Shown here: one piece after another, positions 26,679 through 34,568 of the stretch | Numbering within the stretch: the stretch's first letter is position 1 | Layout: every line of letters begins with the position of its first letter | Assembly (NCBI GenBank): GCA_964427415.1 | Contig: CAYRUH010000002.1 | Span: forward strand, 1 to 64,000 | Source: Lentisalinibacter sp964427415 | Lineage (GTDB): Bacteria; Pseudomonadota; Gammaproteobacteria; Steroidobacterales; Woeseiaceae | DNA: 64,000 nt | Reading direction: 5' to 3' | The notes under the pieces: model-generated | Told to the model about the DNA's origin: nothing | What the model saw: the letters and a program-made list of their open reading frames with translations, nothing else | Databases searched by the model: none | Position numbers and translations under genes: made by a program

Positions 26679-27427
26679 GAGCCTTCCAGCAGGAATGCGA
26701 GCGGCGGCTCGACCACGCCGGCGAGGACGAGGAGAGTGAGGATACCCAATCCCAGTATCCCCCAGAAGATCACTTGTTCCAGACGGTGCAGCGTTGCACG
26801 CGAAAGCCAGCGTCCGGCGCCCCATTTCACGAACAGTCGGTACAGACCCACGCTGGCATGGAATTCCACGCACAGCAGGAGCACGGCGTAGAGCGGCCAG
26901 AGACCGCCCCGGACCCGCTCCATGGTTGTCGCCGCCTCTATGCCGCGGATGTCGCCGAACAGGGGGGTCAGCACATCGAGTCCCAGCAGGATGACATGGA
27001 AGCTGCCCAGCACGAGGATGATCATTCCCGTGCGCACCTGCCAGATCCACAGCATCGACTCGAGATGAGGCTGGAATACGGAGCCGGGCCGCCCGCGGGA
27101 ACCCCTCAATCCTTTTGCGAGCCGGATCATCCGCTTCCGTTCCCGAAGCTGCGCGGGAATCTTGCGGCTCGCCATCGCGGCGTGAACCACGAACAGTATC
27201 AGTACGGCCACGACGGTGGGCTGGGCGATCCACGTGTGTTCCAGCCAGCCTGCCAGTCCGTTGAAACCACGGGCGCCGAGCAGGATCGAGCCGACCAGGA
27301 CCATGTGACCCCACATAAATAGCGCCAGCGCGAGACCTGTCGCACCGCTCGCCATCTCGTAACGGACCTGGGAACGGGCTGTCCGTGCCGGATCCTGGAT
27401 GCCGGTTGTCAGTGTGTTCGGTTTCAA
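26675..27427 (-). CDS. frdC: Fumarate reductase dihaem cytochrome b subunit
   Basis: A 250-residue five-helix membrane anchor of the Wolinella FrdC type. The four histidines expected to ligate two haem b groups are visible in GHMVLVG, VVHAAMASRK, SFHVILLG and VEFHASVGLYRLFVKWG. The start I prefer is TTG 27427, which has AGAGAGG 8 bases upstream and gives a 24-residue cytoplasmic lead before helix I; ATG 27355 would begin right at helix I. Dihaem FrdC enzymes use menaquinol. It heads the frdCAB operon. Confidence 0.85.
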   Translation of the reverse strand: MKPNTLTTGIQDPARTARSQVRYEMASGATGLALALFMWGHMVLVGSILLGARGFNGLAGWLEHTWIAQPTVVAVLILFVVHAAMASRKIPAQLRERKRMIRLAKGLRGSRGRPGSVFQPHLESMLWIWQVRTGMIILVLGSFHVILLGLDVLTPLFGDIRGIEAATTMERVRGGLWPLYAVLLLCVEFHASVGLYRLFVKWGAGRWLSRATLHRLEQVIFWGILGLGILTLLVLAGVVEPPLAFLLEGS

Positions 27428-27498
27428 ATGGAGTGCCTCTCTCGCGCCGTTTATCCGGGTACGCCCCGTGGGGGTCAATACGTAGGTTCCGGCGTCCG

Positions 27499-28983
27499 TC
27501 AGCCGGTACGCAGGCGCGCCCGCTGCTCCGCGGCCTCCGCGCGGCGCGCGAGTTCCCGGGTGGTGCCGCGGAACAGGAACAGGTGGGCCGGCAGCAGCGC
27601 ATACCAGTACATCAGGCCCCATACGCCGGCCGGATGCCAGTAGGCGGTCATACGCACCCGGCTGCCCGTCTCTGCGGCCCCGATCTCGAATTCCAGCACG
27701 CCGCCGCCGGGGGCACGCATCTCCATCAACAGCGTGAGGCGCTCGCGCGGGATCAGGCCGATCACGCGCCAGCCGTCGAACACGTCGCCTACCCTGAGCT
27801 GTGTGGGATGACGCCGTCGACGACGCATCGAGGTGCCGCCCACCATCCAGTCGAGGAGGCGCCGCAGCCACCACAGCCAGTTGGCGTAGAAGAAGTCGCC
27901 GCGCCGCCCGATCAGCAGCACCTGCTGCCACAGGGCCTCCACCGGGGCCGTGGAGTCGGCGACGCCCGTGGCGCGCTTGGCGTAGTACGCGTAATCCGGA
28001 TTCCACTCACGGCAGGCGAGCGATCCCTCCACCCAGCGGCCTTCCACCGTGTGGGTCTGCTCGGCTTCCAGCGCGGCCTGCGCCGCCTCGCGGAAGGTGA
28101 GCAGGCGCTGGGGGATCAACTCGCGGATGGCCGCGTCTTCGGCGATATAATCGTGGGACAGGCCCTCGATCAGTGCCGCGGCGATCTTCGTGGGGACCGC
28201 GGTGATCAGGCGCAGCCAGTAGCTGGAGAGCCGGGTGGTCAGCACCGGCAGCGTGAGGATGCGTATGCGCTTGCCGCGGATGTCCGCATAGGTGCGCATC
28301 ATGTCCTCGTAAGTGTAGATCTCCGGGCCGCCCACCTCGTACACCGGATGGTGGTCCACCTCCGCCTCCGCCACGCCGATGAGGTATGTGAGCAGGTTAT
28401 CCAGCGCGATAGGCGTCGAGCGGGAGTTCACCCAGCGCGGCGTCACCATCACCGGAAGATGATTCACCAGGTCGCGCATGACCTCCCAGGCCGCCGAGCC
28501 GGGCCCCACGATCATCGCCGCGCGGATCTCCACCACCTGGCAGCCGGCGCTGCGCAGGATCTCGCCGGTATCAAGCCGTGCCTGAAGGTGCTGGGACTTC
28601 GGCTCCTCCGGGGCGAGCCCTCCGAGGTATACGATGCGTTCGACGCCGGCGGCGTCGGCCGCGGCCACCATATTGTGCGCGCCGCGTCGCTCCAGCTCCG
28701 CGAAATCGCCGCCGGCCGCCATCAGGTGGACCAGATAGAACACCACATCCGCGCCCTCGACGGCACGGCGCAGCGACGCCGGGTCGAGTACCTCCGCCGC
28801 CATCAGTTCGACGCCCCGCCAGCCGCGCGCGGCCAGCACGTCCGTATTGCGGGAGGTTGCGCGCACGCTCCAGCCCTCCTCGATCAGGCGGGGGACGAGG
28901 TTCGTGCCGATATAGCCGCTGGCGCCGATGACCACGGCCCTGCGTCCGGAGGCCGGCCGCGGCTGCTTCGTTTCGAGTTCCAT
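27499..28983 (-). CDS. NAD(P)-binding atypical SDR with C-terminal DUF2867-like domain (second copy)
   Basis: A 494-residue paralogue of the protein at 4796-6298. The start at MELETKQPRPAS gives the dinucleotide loop VVIGASGYIGTNLVPRL near residue 25. The two share VWYLVHLMAAGGDF-like text (here VVFYLVHLMAAGGDFAELERR), AAMIVGPGSAA, the RLLTFREA segment and the C-terminal GDVFDGWRVIGLIPRERLT and AYWHPAGVWGLMYWYAL blocks. The reaction is unknown. The upstream ATG in the same frame lies inside a palindrome and was not used. No strong ribosome site precedes the chosen start. Confidence 0.8.
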   Translation of the reverse strand: MELETKQPRPASGRRAVVIGASGYIGTNLVPRLIEEGWSVRATSRNTDVLAARGWRGVELMAAEVLDPASLRRAVEGADVVFYLVHLMAAGGDFAELERRGAHNMVAAADAAGVERIVYLGGLAPEEPKSQHLQARLDTGEILRSAGCQVVEIRAAMIVGPGSAAWEVMRDLVNHLPVMVTPRWVNSRSTPIALDNLLTYLIGVAEAEVDHHPVYEVGGPEIYTYEDMMRTYADIRGKRIRILTLPVLTTRLSSYWLRLITAVPTKIAAALIEGLSHDYIAEDAAIRELIPQRLLTFREAAQAALEAEQTHTVEGRWVEGSLACREWNPDYAYYAKRATGVADSTAPVEALWQQVLLIGRRGDFFYANWLWWLRRLLDWMVGGTSMRRRRRHPTQLRVGDVFDGWRVIGLIPRERLTLLMEMRAPGGGVLEFEIGAAETGSRVRMTAYWHPAGVWGLMYWYALLPAHLFLFRGTTRELARRAEAAEQRARLRTG

Positions 28984-28993
28984 GCTGCGCAGT

Positions 28994-29052
28994 CTAGTGT
29001 CCCGTGCGGGTAATTCGCAGTAGGTTAACGAATTACCCGGACGGGACACTAG
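28994..29052. repeat. Long 24-bp inverted repeat (hairpin)
   Basis: The arms 28994-29017 (beginning ctagtgtcccgt) and 29029-29052 (ending acgggacactag) pair over 24 bases with one mismatch around an 11-base loop. The right arm contains the stop codon of the upstream minus-strand kinase gene and the left arm sits about 10 bases before the start of the SDR gene, so on RNA it would form between the two genes. There is no T-tract. It could be a transcript-end hairpin, or the joined ends of a small non-autonomous element; arms beginning TAGTGTCCCG look like terminal inverted repeats. Confidence 0.8.
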
Positions 29053-30623
29053 CGCTCCCGGCGCCTCGTGATGCGCCGTTCAACCGCGCTGGCGAGGCGC
29101 TGTTCGTGCTCCGGCGACTGTGTGTCGACGCGCAACACGTGCACGATCTCTGCGGCCGTCGGCGGCTCCAGGGCGCCGAGCTGGCCGCGCATGACGGCGA
29201 CGCCGGCCTCGGAGGCTTCCCGGCTATCCCGGCGGCGCGCGGTCAGGCGGCGCTCCAGTTCGGCCTCGTCCGCCGTGCAGTGGACGATCAGCAGCGGCAC
29301 GCCGAGCCTTGCGGCGAGCTGCCGGAAAGGCTCACGGCGCTGCTGCTCGATGAAGGTAGCGTCGACCACTACCGGCTGGCCGGCGGTCAGCAGATCCTCA
29401 GCGATTTCCGCCAGCCGCGTGAATACCCGGTCGCTGGTCCCGCTCCGGTAGAGCCGCTCCTGCAGGCCCTCGGCGGCGCTGTCGGCGTCCGGTGCCAGCC
29501 CGAACAGCCGCTTGCGCTCCACGTCGGAGCGCAGCCTGATGGCCGAGAAGCGCGCCGCCAGCGTCTCGGCGACCGTCGATTTGCCGCTGCCGGAGACGCC
29601 CATCATCAGGCACAGGAAGCCGGGCAAGCGGCGCCGGCCCGCCGCCGCCAGAGCGAGGTAGCGCCGGTAGGCCGCGAGGTCGGGCTCACCGTCGGCGGCG
29701 GCCAGCGCGGAGATGAGGCTGATCTTGGCCCGCACCATGGCCAGGTAGACATCATAGAAAGTGTGCAGGGCGAGGCCGGCGTAGTCGCCGGTGTACTCGA
29801 GCCAGGTGTTCAGCACCCGGTTGGCCAGGCCGGGCAGTTCGCGGCCGTCGAGGTCCATGACCACGAAGCCGATCTCGCACTGGATGTCGATCAGGCGGAA
29901 GTCCGGGTTGAATTCGATGCAGTCGAAGGGGAGCACCCGGTCGTCCAGGAGCACGATGTTGTCGAGATGCAGATCGCCGTGGCACTCGCGCACGAAGCCG
30001 TCCGCCAGGCGACGCTGCATGAGCGGCTCGAGCCGGCTGAAGTCCGCCAGGGCCGCTTCCTCGAGTTCGCGCAGCACCTGCCGGTCTGCCGGCGGCGGCA
30101 GGGCGTCGTCGATCTGGCGGAAGTTCTGCCGGGCGGCGGCGAAGATGGCGGCCGGCGTGCCGGCACCGTCCGGCTGGTCCGGCCGAACGGGCTCGAGACC
30201 ATTGTGGAACCCGGCGATGGTGCGGCCGATGTCGCGGCACCGGGCCGGCGTGAGGCGGCCCTCGGCGGCCGTGCGGCTGGCCAGTCGCCGCTGATCGAAC
30301 TGGCGCATGCGCACGGCGTAGTCGATCACCTCGCCGGCGCCGTCGATCGTCGGCCCGCCGTCGTCGCGGGTGATCTCGACCACCTCCAGGTAGAGTTCCG
30401 GGGCCAGACGGCGATTCAGGCGCAGCTCCTCGCGGCAGAAATGCCCACGGGATTCCAGGCTGGAGAAGTCCAGGAAGCCCATCGCCACCGGTTTCTTGAT
30501 CTTGTAGGCGTAATCGCCGGTCAGCACGACCCAGGAGATGTGAGTCTCGATCAGCCGCAAATGCCCGACCGGGTGCGGGAAGGCTCCGGGGTGCAGGAGT
30601 TCTCTGACCTGGGCGCCATCCAT
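29049..30623 (-). CDS. Phosphotransferase (APH-fold) and P-loop kinase fusion protein
   Basis: A 524-residue two-domain protein. The N-terminal part (about 1-330) is an aminoglycoside-phosphotransferase-like fold with the catalytic CHGDLHLDNIVLLDD and the metal site FDCIEFNPDFRLID. The C-terminal part (about 350-524) is a small P-loop kinase with GVSGSGKSTVAETLA, followed by VVVDATFIEQQRREPF, as in gluconate/zeta-type kinases. This fusion is widespread and annotated as 'AAA family ATPase' with unknown substrate. Its stop codon lies in the 24-bp inverted repeat. It begins 44 bases downstream of the NTF2-like gene stop, so the two may be co-transcribed. Confidence 0.85.
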   Translation of the reverse strand: MDGAQVRELLHPGAFPHPVGHLRLIETHISWVVLTGDYAYKIKKPVAMGFLDFSSLESRGHFCREELRLNRRLAPELYLEVVEITRDDGGPTIDGAGEVIDYAVRMRQFDQRRLASRTAAEGRLTPARCRDIGRTIAGFHNGLEPVRPDQPDGAGTPAAIFAAARQNFRQIDDALPPPADRQVLRELEEAALADFSRLEPLMQRRLADGFVRECHGDLHLDNIVLLDDRVLPFDCIEFNPDFRLIDIQCEIGFVVMDLDGRELPGLANRVLNTWLEYTGDYAGLALHTFYDVYLAMVRAKISLISALAAADGEPDLAAYRRYLALAAAGRRRLPGFLCLMMGVSGSGKSTVAETLAARFSAIRLRSDVERKRLFGLAPDADSAAEGLQERLYRSGTSDRVFTRLAEIAEDLLTAGQPVVVDATFIEQQRREPFRQLAARLGVPLLIVHCTADEAELERRLTARRRDSREASEAGVAVMRGQLGALEPPTAAEIVHVLRVDTQSPEHEQRLASAVERRITRRRER

Positions 30624-30667
30624 GTCGATATCGTCCGTCGGCTTGCGGCGGTCGCTCCGCCAGGGGT

Positions 30668-31042
30668 TCAGTCAGCGTACAGCGGATTCAGGTCGGCGTA
30701 GATACTGTAGCGCTGGATCAGGCCGTCGCTCAGCACGAAGACGTTGCAGAAAGGCAGGGTGATCTCGCTGCCGTCGAACCGGCGATAGGTGACCGAGCCC
30801 TCGCAGACGACGCTGTCCTCGTCCTGCCAGCTGCGATGCAGGCGGTGGCTGAGCCCGGCGATCGTGGTGAAGAACCCGGCCGTCGCCTCACGAATGGCGG
30901 CGTGGCCCTTGAGCGGCGCCGCCGAAGCGAAACGGTAGACGCAGTCCGATGTCATGAACTGCACGAAGGCGTCCGCGTCGGTGTCGTCTATGGTGCGGAA
31001 CAGTTGCTCCAGCCAGTCGGCGAGGTCGTCTGCGTATCTCAT
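30668..31042 (-). CDS. NTF2-like / SnoaL-like protein
   Basis: A 124-residue protein beginning MRYADDLADWLEQLF; this ATG has AGGAGG upstream and the longer frame before it is not protein-like. The pattern DADAFVQFMTSDCVYRF, PLKGHAAIREATAGFF, and VTYRRFDGSEITLPFCNVFVL is typical of the SnoaL-like branch of the NTF2 fold, a cone-shaped barrel that may be an enzyme or a binding protein. The substrate is unknown. Confidence 0.8.
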   Translation of the reverse strand: MRYADDLADWLEQLFRTIDDTDADAFVQFMTSDCVYRFASAAPLKGHAAIREATAGFFTTIAGLSHRLHRSWQDEDSVVCEGSVTYRRFDGSEITLPFCNVFVLSDGLIQRYSIYADLNPLYAD

Positions 31043-31285
31043 GGTGGGCGGATTCCTCCTGTTTTGCGCCATGACCGTGGCGGCGGCAGGCTGCGTGTCG
31101 CGATTCTGCCACAGGCGCATCCCGTGGTGCGCGATTCCGGACCCTGTGCACCGTGTCATGGCGGCAACAGCTATAGGTATATCCCGGTATCAAAGCGCCA
31201 CTGGTCATCTGTTAGAAAGAATGCGCCAAACTCGTAGTTGGCACGCATTCGTGTGCCACTCAATGCAGCATAGGGGACGGTAGCG

Positions 31286-33535
31286 ATGAAAGGCATCAAC
31301 AGCACGGCGAGCCGCCTTGCAGTCATCCTGTTCTCGGCATTCCTGATGTGGGGATGCGAGGGCGACGACGGCGCACCCGGTCCGCAGGGACCGGAGGGCG
31401 AGCCGGGCATACCGGGCCCGCCGGGGCCGCCGGCGCCGCCGTCCTCCAATACGGTGCCGGTCGACAGTGCCGAACGGATCAATATCGAGGTTACCGAGGT
31501 CACCGTCCCCGCGGGCGGCGGCGCGCCCGCCGTGGAGCTGCGCCTTACCGACGACCTGACCCGGGGCCTCACCGGACTGCCGGCGGGCGACATCCGCTTC
31601 GTGCTGGCGCAGCTGTCACCGCCGCCGGCCGGCAGCGGGCAGTCCGCTGAGTGGCAGAGCTATGTCACGCGTAACGACGGCGGCGTCACCGACGTGCAGG
31701 CCACGACCGAGACGGCCACGGCGGGCACTTTCACGGACAACAGCGACGGCACGTACTCCTATACGTTCGCTCAGGCCCTGACGAGTTACCCGGCGGGACC
31801 GGCCTTCGACGCCACCAAGAGCCATCGTCTCGGCATCGAGATCCGCGGACAGGCCCCTATCTCCTCGAACGGTATTTTCAATTTCGTGCCGGCAGGCGGC
31901 GCGCCCACCTTTACCTACGACGTGGTGGATAACGACACCTGTAACGCCTGCCACGACGTGCTGGCATTCCACGGCGGTCCCCGCACCGACGTGGCCTACT
32001 GCGTGACCTGCCACAATCCGTCGTCCCTGGACGGCAATACGGGCAACACCGTCGACATGAAGGCCATGATCCACAACATCCACGTCGGCCGCGACGGCTA
32101 CGTGGTGATCGGATTCGGCGGCACCGTACACGATTATTCGGACGTGGCGTTCACCCAGGACGTGCGCAATTGCCAGACCTGCCACGAGGAGAGCGACGCG
32201 AACACGCCGCAGGCCAGCAACTGGCGCCAGGTCGCGAACCGCGCCGCCTGCGGTACCTGCCACTACGACGTGGACGGCGCCGGCGACGGCGACGAGCAAT
32301 ACGCCATCGAGGTCGGCGAGCATCCGCCGGGCATCAACTTCACCGATGATTCCCAGTGCCTGGATTGCCACGGTCCGAACTCGAACACCACGAACCCGGA
32401 TGGCGAACTCGTGCGCACCGCCGAGATTCACAGGATTCCGGCGCTGGAGGCGAGCGAAGATTTCGTCTTCAACGTCGTCGACGCGCGCAACGTGGTGACC
32501 GGCGGTCTGGTCGAGGTGGACTTCTCGGTTACCGATCCGAGCGGCGCGCCCTACGATCTGGCCAACGACCCGGCCTTTACGACCTGCGCCGGCGGCGCGA
32601 GCCGCCTCGCCGTCGCCATCGGCTGGACGACCGACGACTTCGACAACCAGGACAACGGCGTCGAGAATGCCGGGCCCATCTCCATCAACGCCCTGGTTGC
32701 CTGCGGCGGTGCCGCCACCGATCCGGACGGCGACGGTGTGTATACGGTCGCTTCACCGACGGCGATACCGGTCGGCCTCGGCGGTTCGGAGACCATTGCA
32801 GTGGCGCTGGAGGGCCATCCGGCCGGAGATCTCGACGGTGACGGTGTGTTTACCGATCGCATCGCAGTAACCAACGCCATCGAGTACTTCGGTATCGATG
32901 GTGCCGATGCGGTGCCGCGGCGCAACGCGGTTGCCATCGAGAAGTGCGACGAATGTCACAAGCAGCTCTCGCTGCACGGCAATAACCGCACCGACCAGCC
33001 GGAAGTGTGCGCCGTCTGCCACAACCCGAACGCCACCGACATACCGGTGCGGATTGCGGGGACGGAATGCGACAGCGTACTCGGCCTCGACGACGAGACC
33101 ATTGATATGAAGTACATGGTCCATGCCATCCACGCGGGCAACACGGGCATCTGCGGTTTCCGCAGCTCGGCCCATCCGTACTTCGATGTGGTCTATCCGG
33201 GCAGGCTGAACAACTGCGAGGGATGCCACCAGCCGGGCGGTTACTATCCGGTGGATCCCGGCGAGATCCTGGGTACGACGGTGGATTCCAACGATCCGAC
33301 GACGCCGGTCGATGACCGGGTGATTTCGCCAAACAGCGCGGTCTGCTCCAGCTGCCACACGGGCGATCTGGCCCGCGAGCACATGGTGCAGAACGGCGGC
33401 GACTTCAATGCGACGAAGGCGGCGGATTCCACGCTGATCTCCTCCGGCGTCGAGACCTGCAACGTCTGCCACGGCCCCGGCCGCTCGGCTGACGTGGCCG
33501 AGGTCCACGGCGTCGGCGAGTTCCAGTTCAACTGA
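31286..33535 (+). CDS. OmcA/MtrC-family decahaem outer-membrane cytochrome c
   Basis: A 749-residue secreted lipoprotein (type II signal, WGC, Cys24) with ten CxxCH haem-binding motifs in order: CNACH, CVTCH, CQTCH, CGTCH, CLDCH, CDECH, CAVCH, CEGCH, CSSCH, CNVCH. The haems fall in two pentahaem groups (about residues 215-365 and 550-740) separated by a beta-rich domain, the architecture of MtrC/OmcA. Members sit on the cell surface and pass electrons to metals, electrodes or other cells. After Cys24 there is a Gly-X-Y stretch from Gly26 to about residue 49 that looks collagen-like. It heads a mtrCAB-like gene set. Confidence 0.93.
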   Translation: MKGINSTASRLAVILFSAFLMWGCEGDDGAPGPQGPEGEPGIPGPPGPPAPPSSNTVPVDSAERINIEVTEVTVPAGGGAPAVELRLTDDLTRGLTGLPAGDIRFVLAQLSPPPAGSGQSAEWQSYVTRNDGGVTDVQATTETATAGTFTDNSDGTYSYTFAQALTSYPAGPAFDATKSHRLGIEIRGQAPISSNGIFNFVPAGGAPTFTYDVVDNDTCNACHDVLAFHGGPRTDVAYCVTCHNPSSLDGNTGNTVDMKAMIHNIHVGRDGYVVIGFGGTVHDYSDVAFTQDVRNCQTCHEESDANTPQASNWRQVANRAACGTCHYDVDGAGDGDEQYAIEVGEHPPGINFTDDSQCLDCHGPNSNTTNPDGELVRTAEIHRIPALEASEDFVFNVVDARNVVTGGLVEVDFSVTDPSGAPYDLANDPAFTTCAGGASRLAVAIGWTTDDFDNQDNGVENAGPISINALVACGGAATDPDGDGVYTVASPTAIPVGLGGSETIAVALEGHPAGDLDGDGVFTDRIAVTNAIEYFGIDGADAVPRRNAVAIEKCDECHKQLSLHGNNRTDQPEVCAVCHNPNATDIPVRIAGTECDSVLGLDDETIDMKYMVHAIHAGNTGICGFRSSAHPYFDVVYPGRLNNCEGCHQPGGYYPVDPGEILGTTVDSNDPTTPVDDRVISPNSAVCSSCHTGDLAREHMVQNGGDFNATKAADSTLISSGVETCNVCHGPGRSADVAEVHGVGEFQFN

Positions 33536-33542
33536 CGGAGCG

Positions 33543-33566
33543 GGGGCGTCCGGTGACGGGCGCCCC
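33543..33566 (+). terminator. Hairpin between the surface cytochrome and the periplasmic cytochrome genes
   Basis: Just 7 bases after the first cytochrome stop, ggggcgtccg (33543-33552) pairs with cgggcgcccc (33557-33566) around a GTGA loop, with one G-T pair, and is followed by TTTCTCCC. It resembles an intrinsic terminator or attenuator that could reduce downstream expression relative to the surface cytochrome. It may also just stabilise the upstream mRNA. Confidence 0.5.
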
Positions 33567-33619
33567 TTTCTCCCGATGCCCGCTGCCCTCGCAACCCGCA
33601 GCCGCAGAGACGTAACGCA

Positions 33620-34564
33620 ATGAAAGCATCCACTCTGATCCGCCTGGTCGTCCTCGGCACGGTACTGGCGTTTCCATTCTCTTCGTATGCGCAGGAAGAA
33701 TCTGCCGCCGAGCCGGAATACAGCCGGGACGGAGCCGATACCTGCCTCAGGTGTCACCGTGACCAGGTGACGCTGGGCGTTTTCCGCACCCCGCACGGCG
33801 TGCCTACCGACGAACGCAGCCCGTTCGGCCACAATCAACTCCAGTGCGAAGCCTGTCACGGGCCGGGCGGCGAGCACACCGGGCGCGTGCGCCGCGGCGA
33901 TCCGCGCCCGCCGGTGGTCTACTTCGGCTCGGACGAGAAGGCCGCGCCGGTGGAGAAGCAGAACGCCATGTGCCTGAGCTGCCACGAGTCCACGGTGCCC
34001 GTCACCTGGCACGGCACGCCTCATGACGCCAACGAGGTGGCCTGCGCGGACTGCCACAGCTCGCACAAGCCGGACGATCCGGTGCTCGCCACATCCTCCC
34101 AGGCACAGGTGTGCTACGACTGCCACCGTACCCAGGAGATCGCGGCGATGAAGCCCTACGCTCACCCGCTGGACGAGGGCAAGATGGACTGCAGTTCCTG
34201 CCACAGCCCGCACGGCACCACCGCCGAGCTGCAGATGGCGCGCCGGACGGTGAACGACACCTGCTGGCAGTGCCATGCGGAGACCCGCGGTCCGTTCATC
34301 TGGGAGCATGCTCCGGTAGCCGAGGACTGCACCAGCTGCCACGAGCCGCACGGCTCGAGCCACCCGGGCATGCTCAGCCTGCGCGGGCCGATGCTCTGCC
34401 AGAGCTGCCACTCCCAGGCGGGTCACCCCAGCGTGGCGAGCACGCCGGACGGTCTGGCGGGCGGCGGCACACCTTCACGCCTGCTGCTGGGCCAGAACTG
34501 TCTGAACTGCCACACCCAGGTGCACGGTTCCAATCATCCTTCGGGTTCCAAGTTGATGCGGTGA
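33620..34564 (+). CDS. MtrA/DmsE-family decahaem periplasmic cytochrome c
   Basis: A 314-residue protein with a Sec signal (cleavage near SYAQ) and ten CxxCH motifs: CLRCH, CEACH, CLSCH, CADCH, CYDCH, CSSCH, CWQCH, CTSCH, CQSCH, CLNCH. Size and haem spacing match MtrA/DmsE/PioA proteins, which form a haem wire inserted in the MtrB barrel. Electrons would arrive from a quinol-oxidising inner-membrane cytochrome, not encoded here, and leave to the surface decahaem. It precedes the barrel gene by 4 bases. Confidence 0.93.
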   Translation: MKASTLIRLVVLGTVLAFPFSSYAQEESAAEPEYSRDGADTCLRCHRDQVTLGVFRTPHGVPTDERSPFGHNQLQCEACHGPGGEHTGRVRRGDPRPPVVYFGSDEKAAPVEKQNAMCLSCHESTVPVTWHGTPHDANEVACADCHSSHKPDDPVLATSSQAQVCYDCHRTQEIAAMKPYAHPLDEGKMDCSSCHSPHGTTAELQMARRTVNDTCWQCHAETRGPFIWEHAPVAEDCTSCHEPHGSSHPGMLSLRGPMLCQSCHSQAGHPSVASTPDGLAGGGTPSRLLLGQNCLNCHTQVHGSNHPSGSKLMR

Positions 34565-34568
34565 CGTG

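Noticed and set aside
26679..27602. N-terminal extension of the frdA frame
   Set aside because: Arg/Pro-rich text is frdC read in another phase; the ATG at 26678 overlaps the frdC stop and fits the family start.
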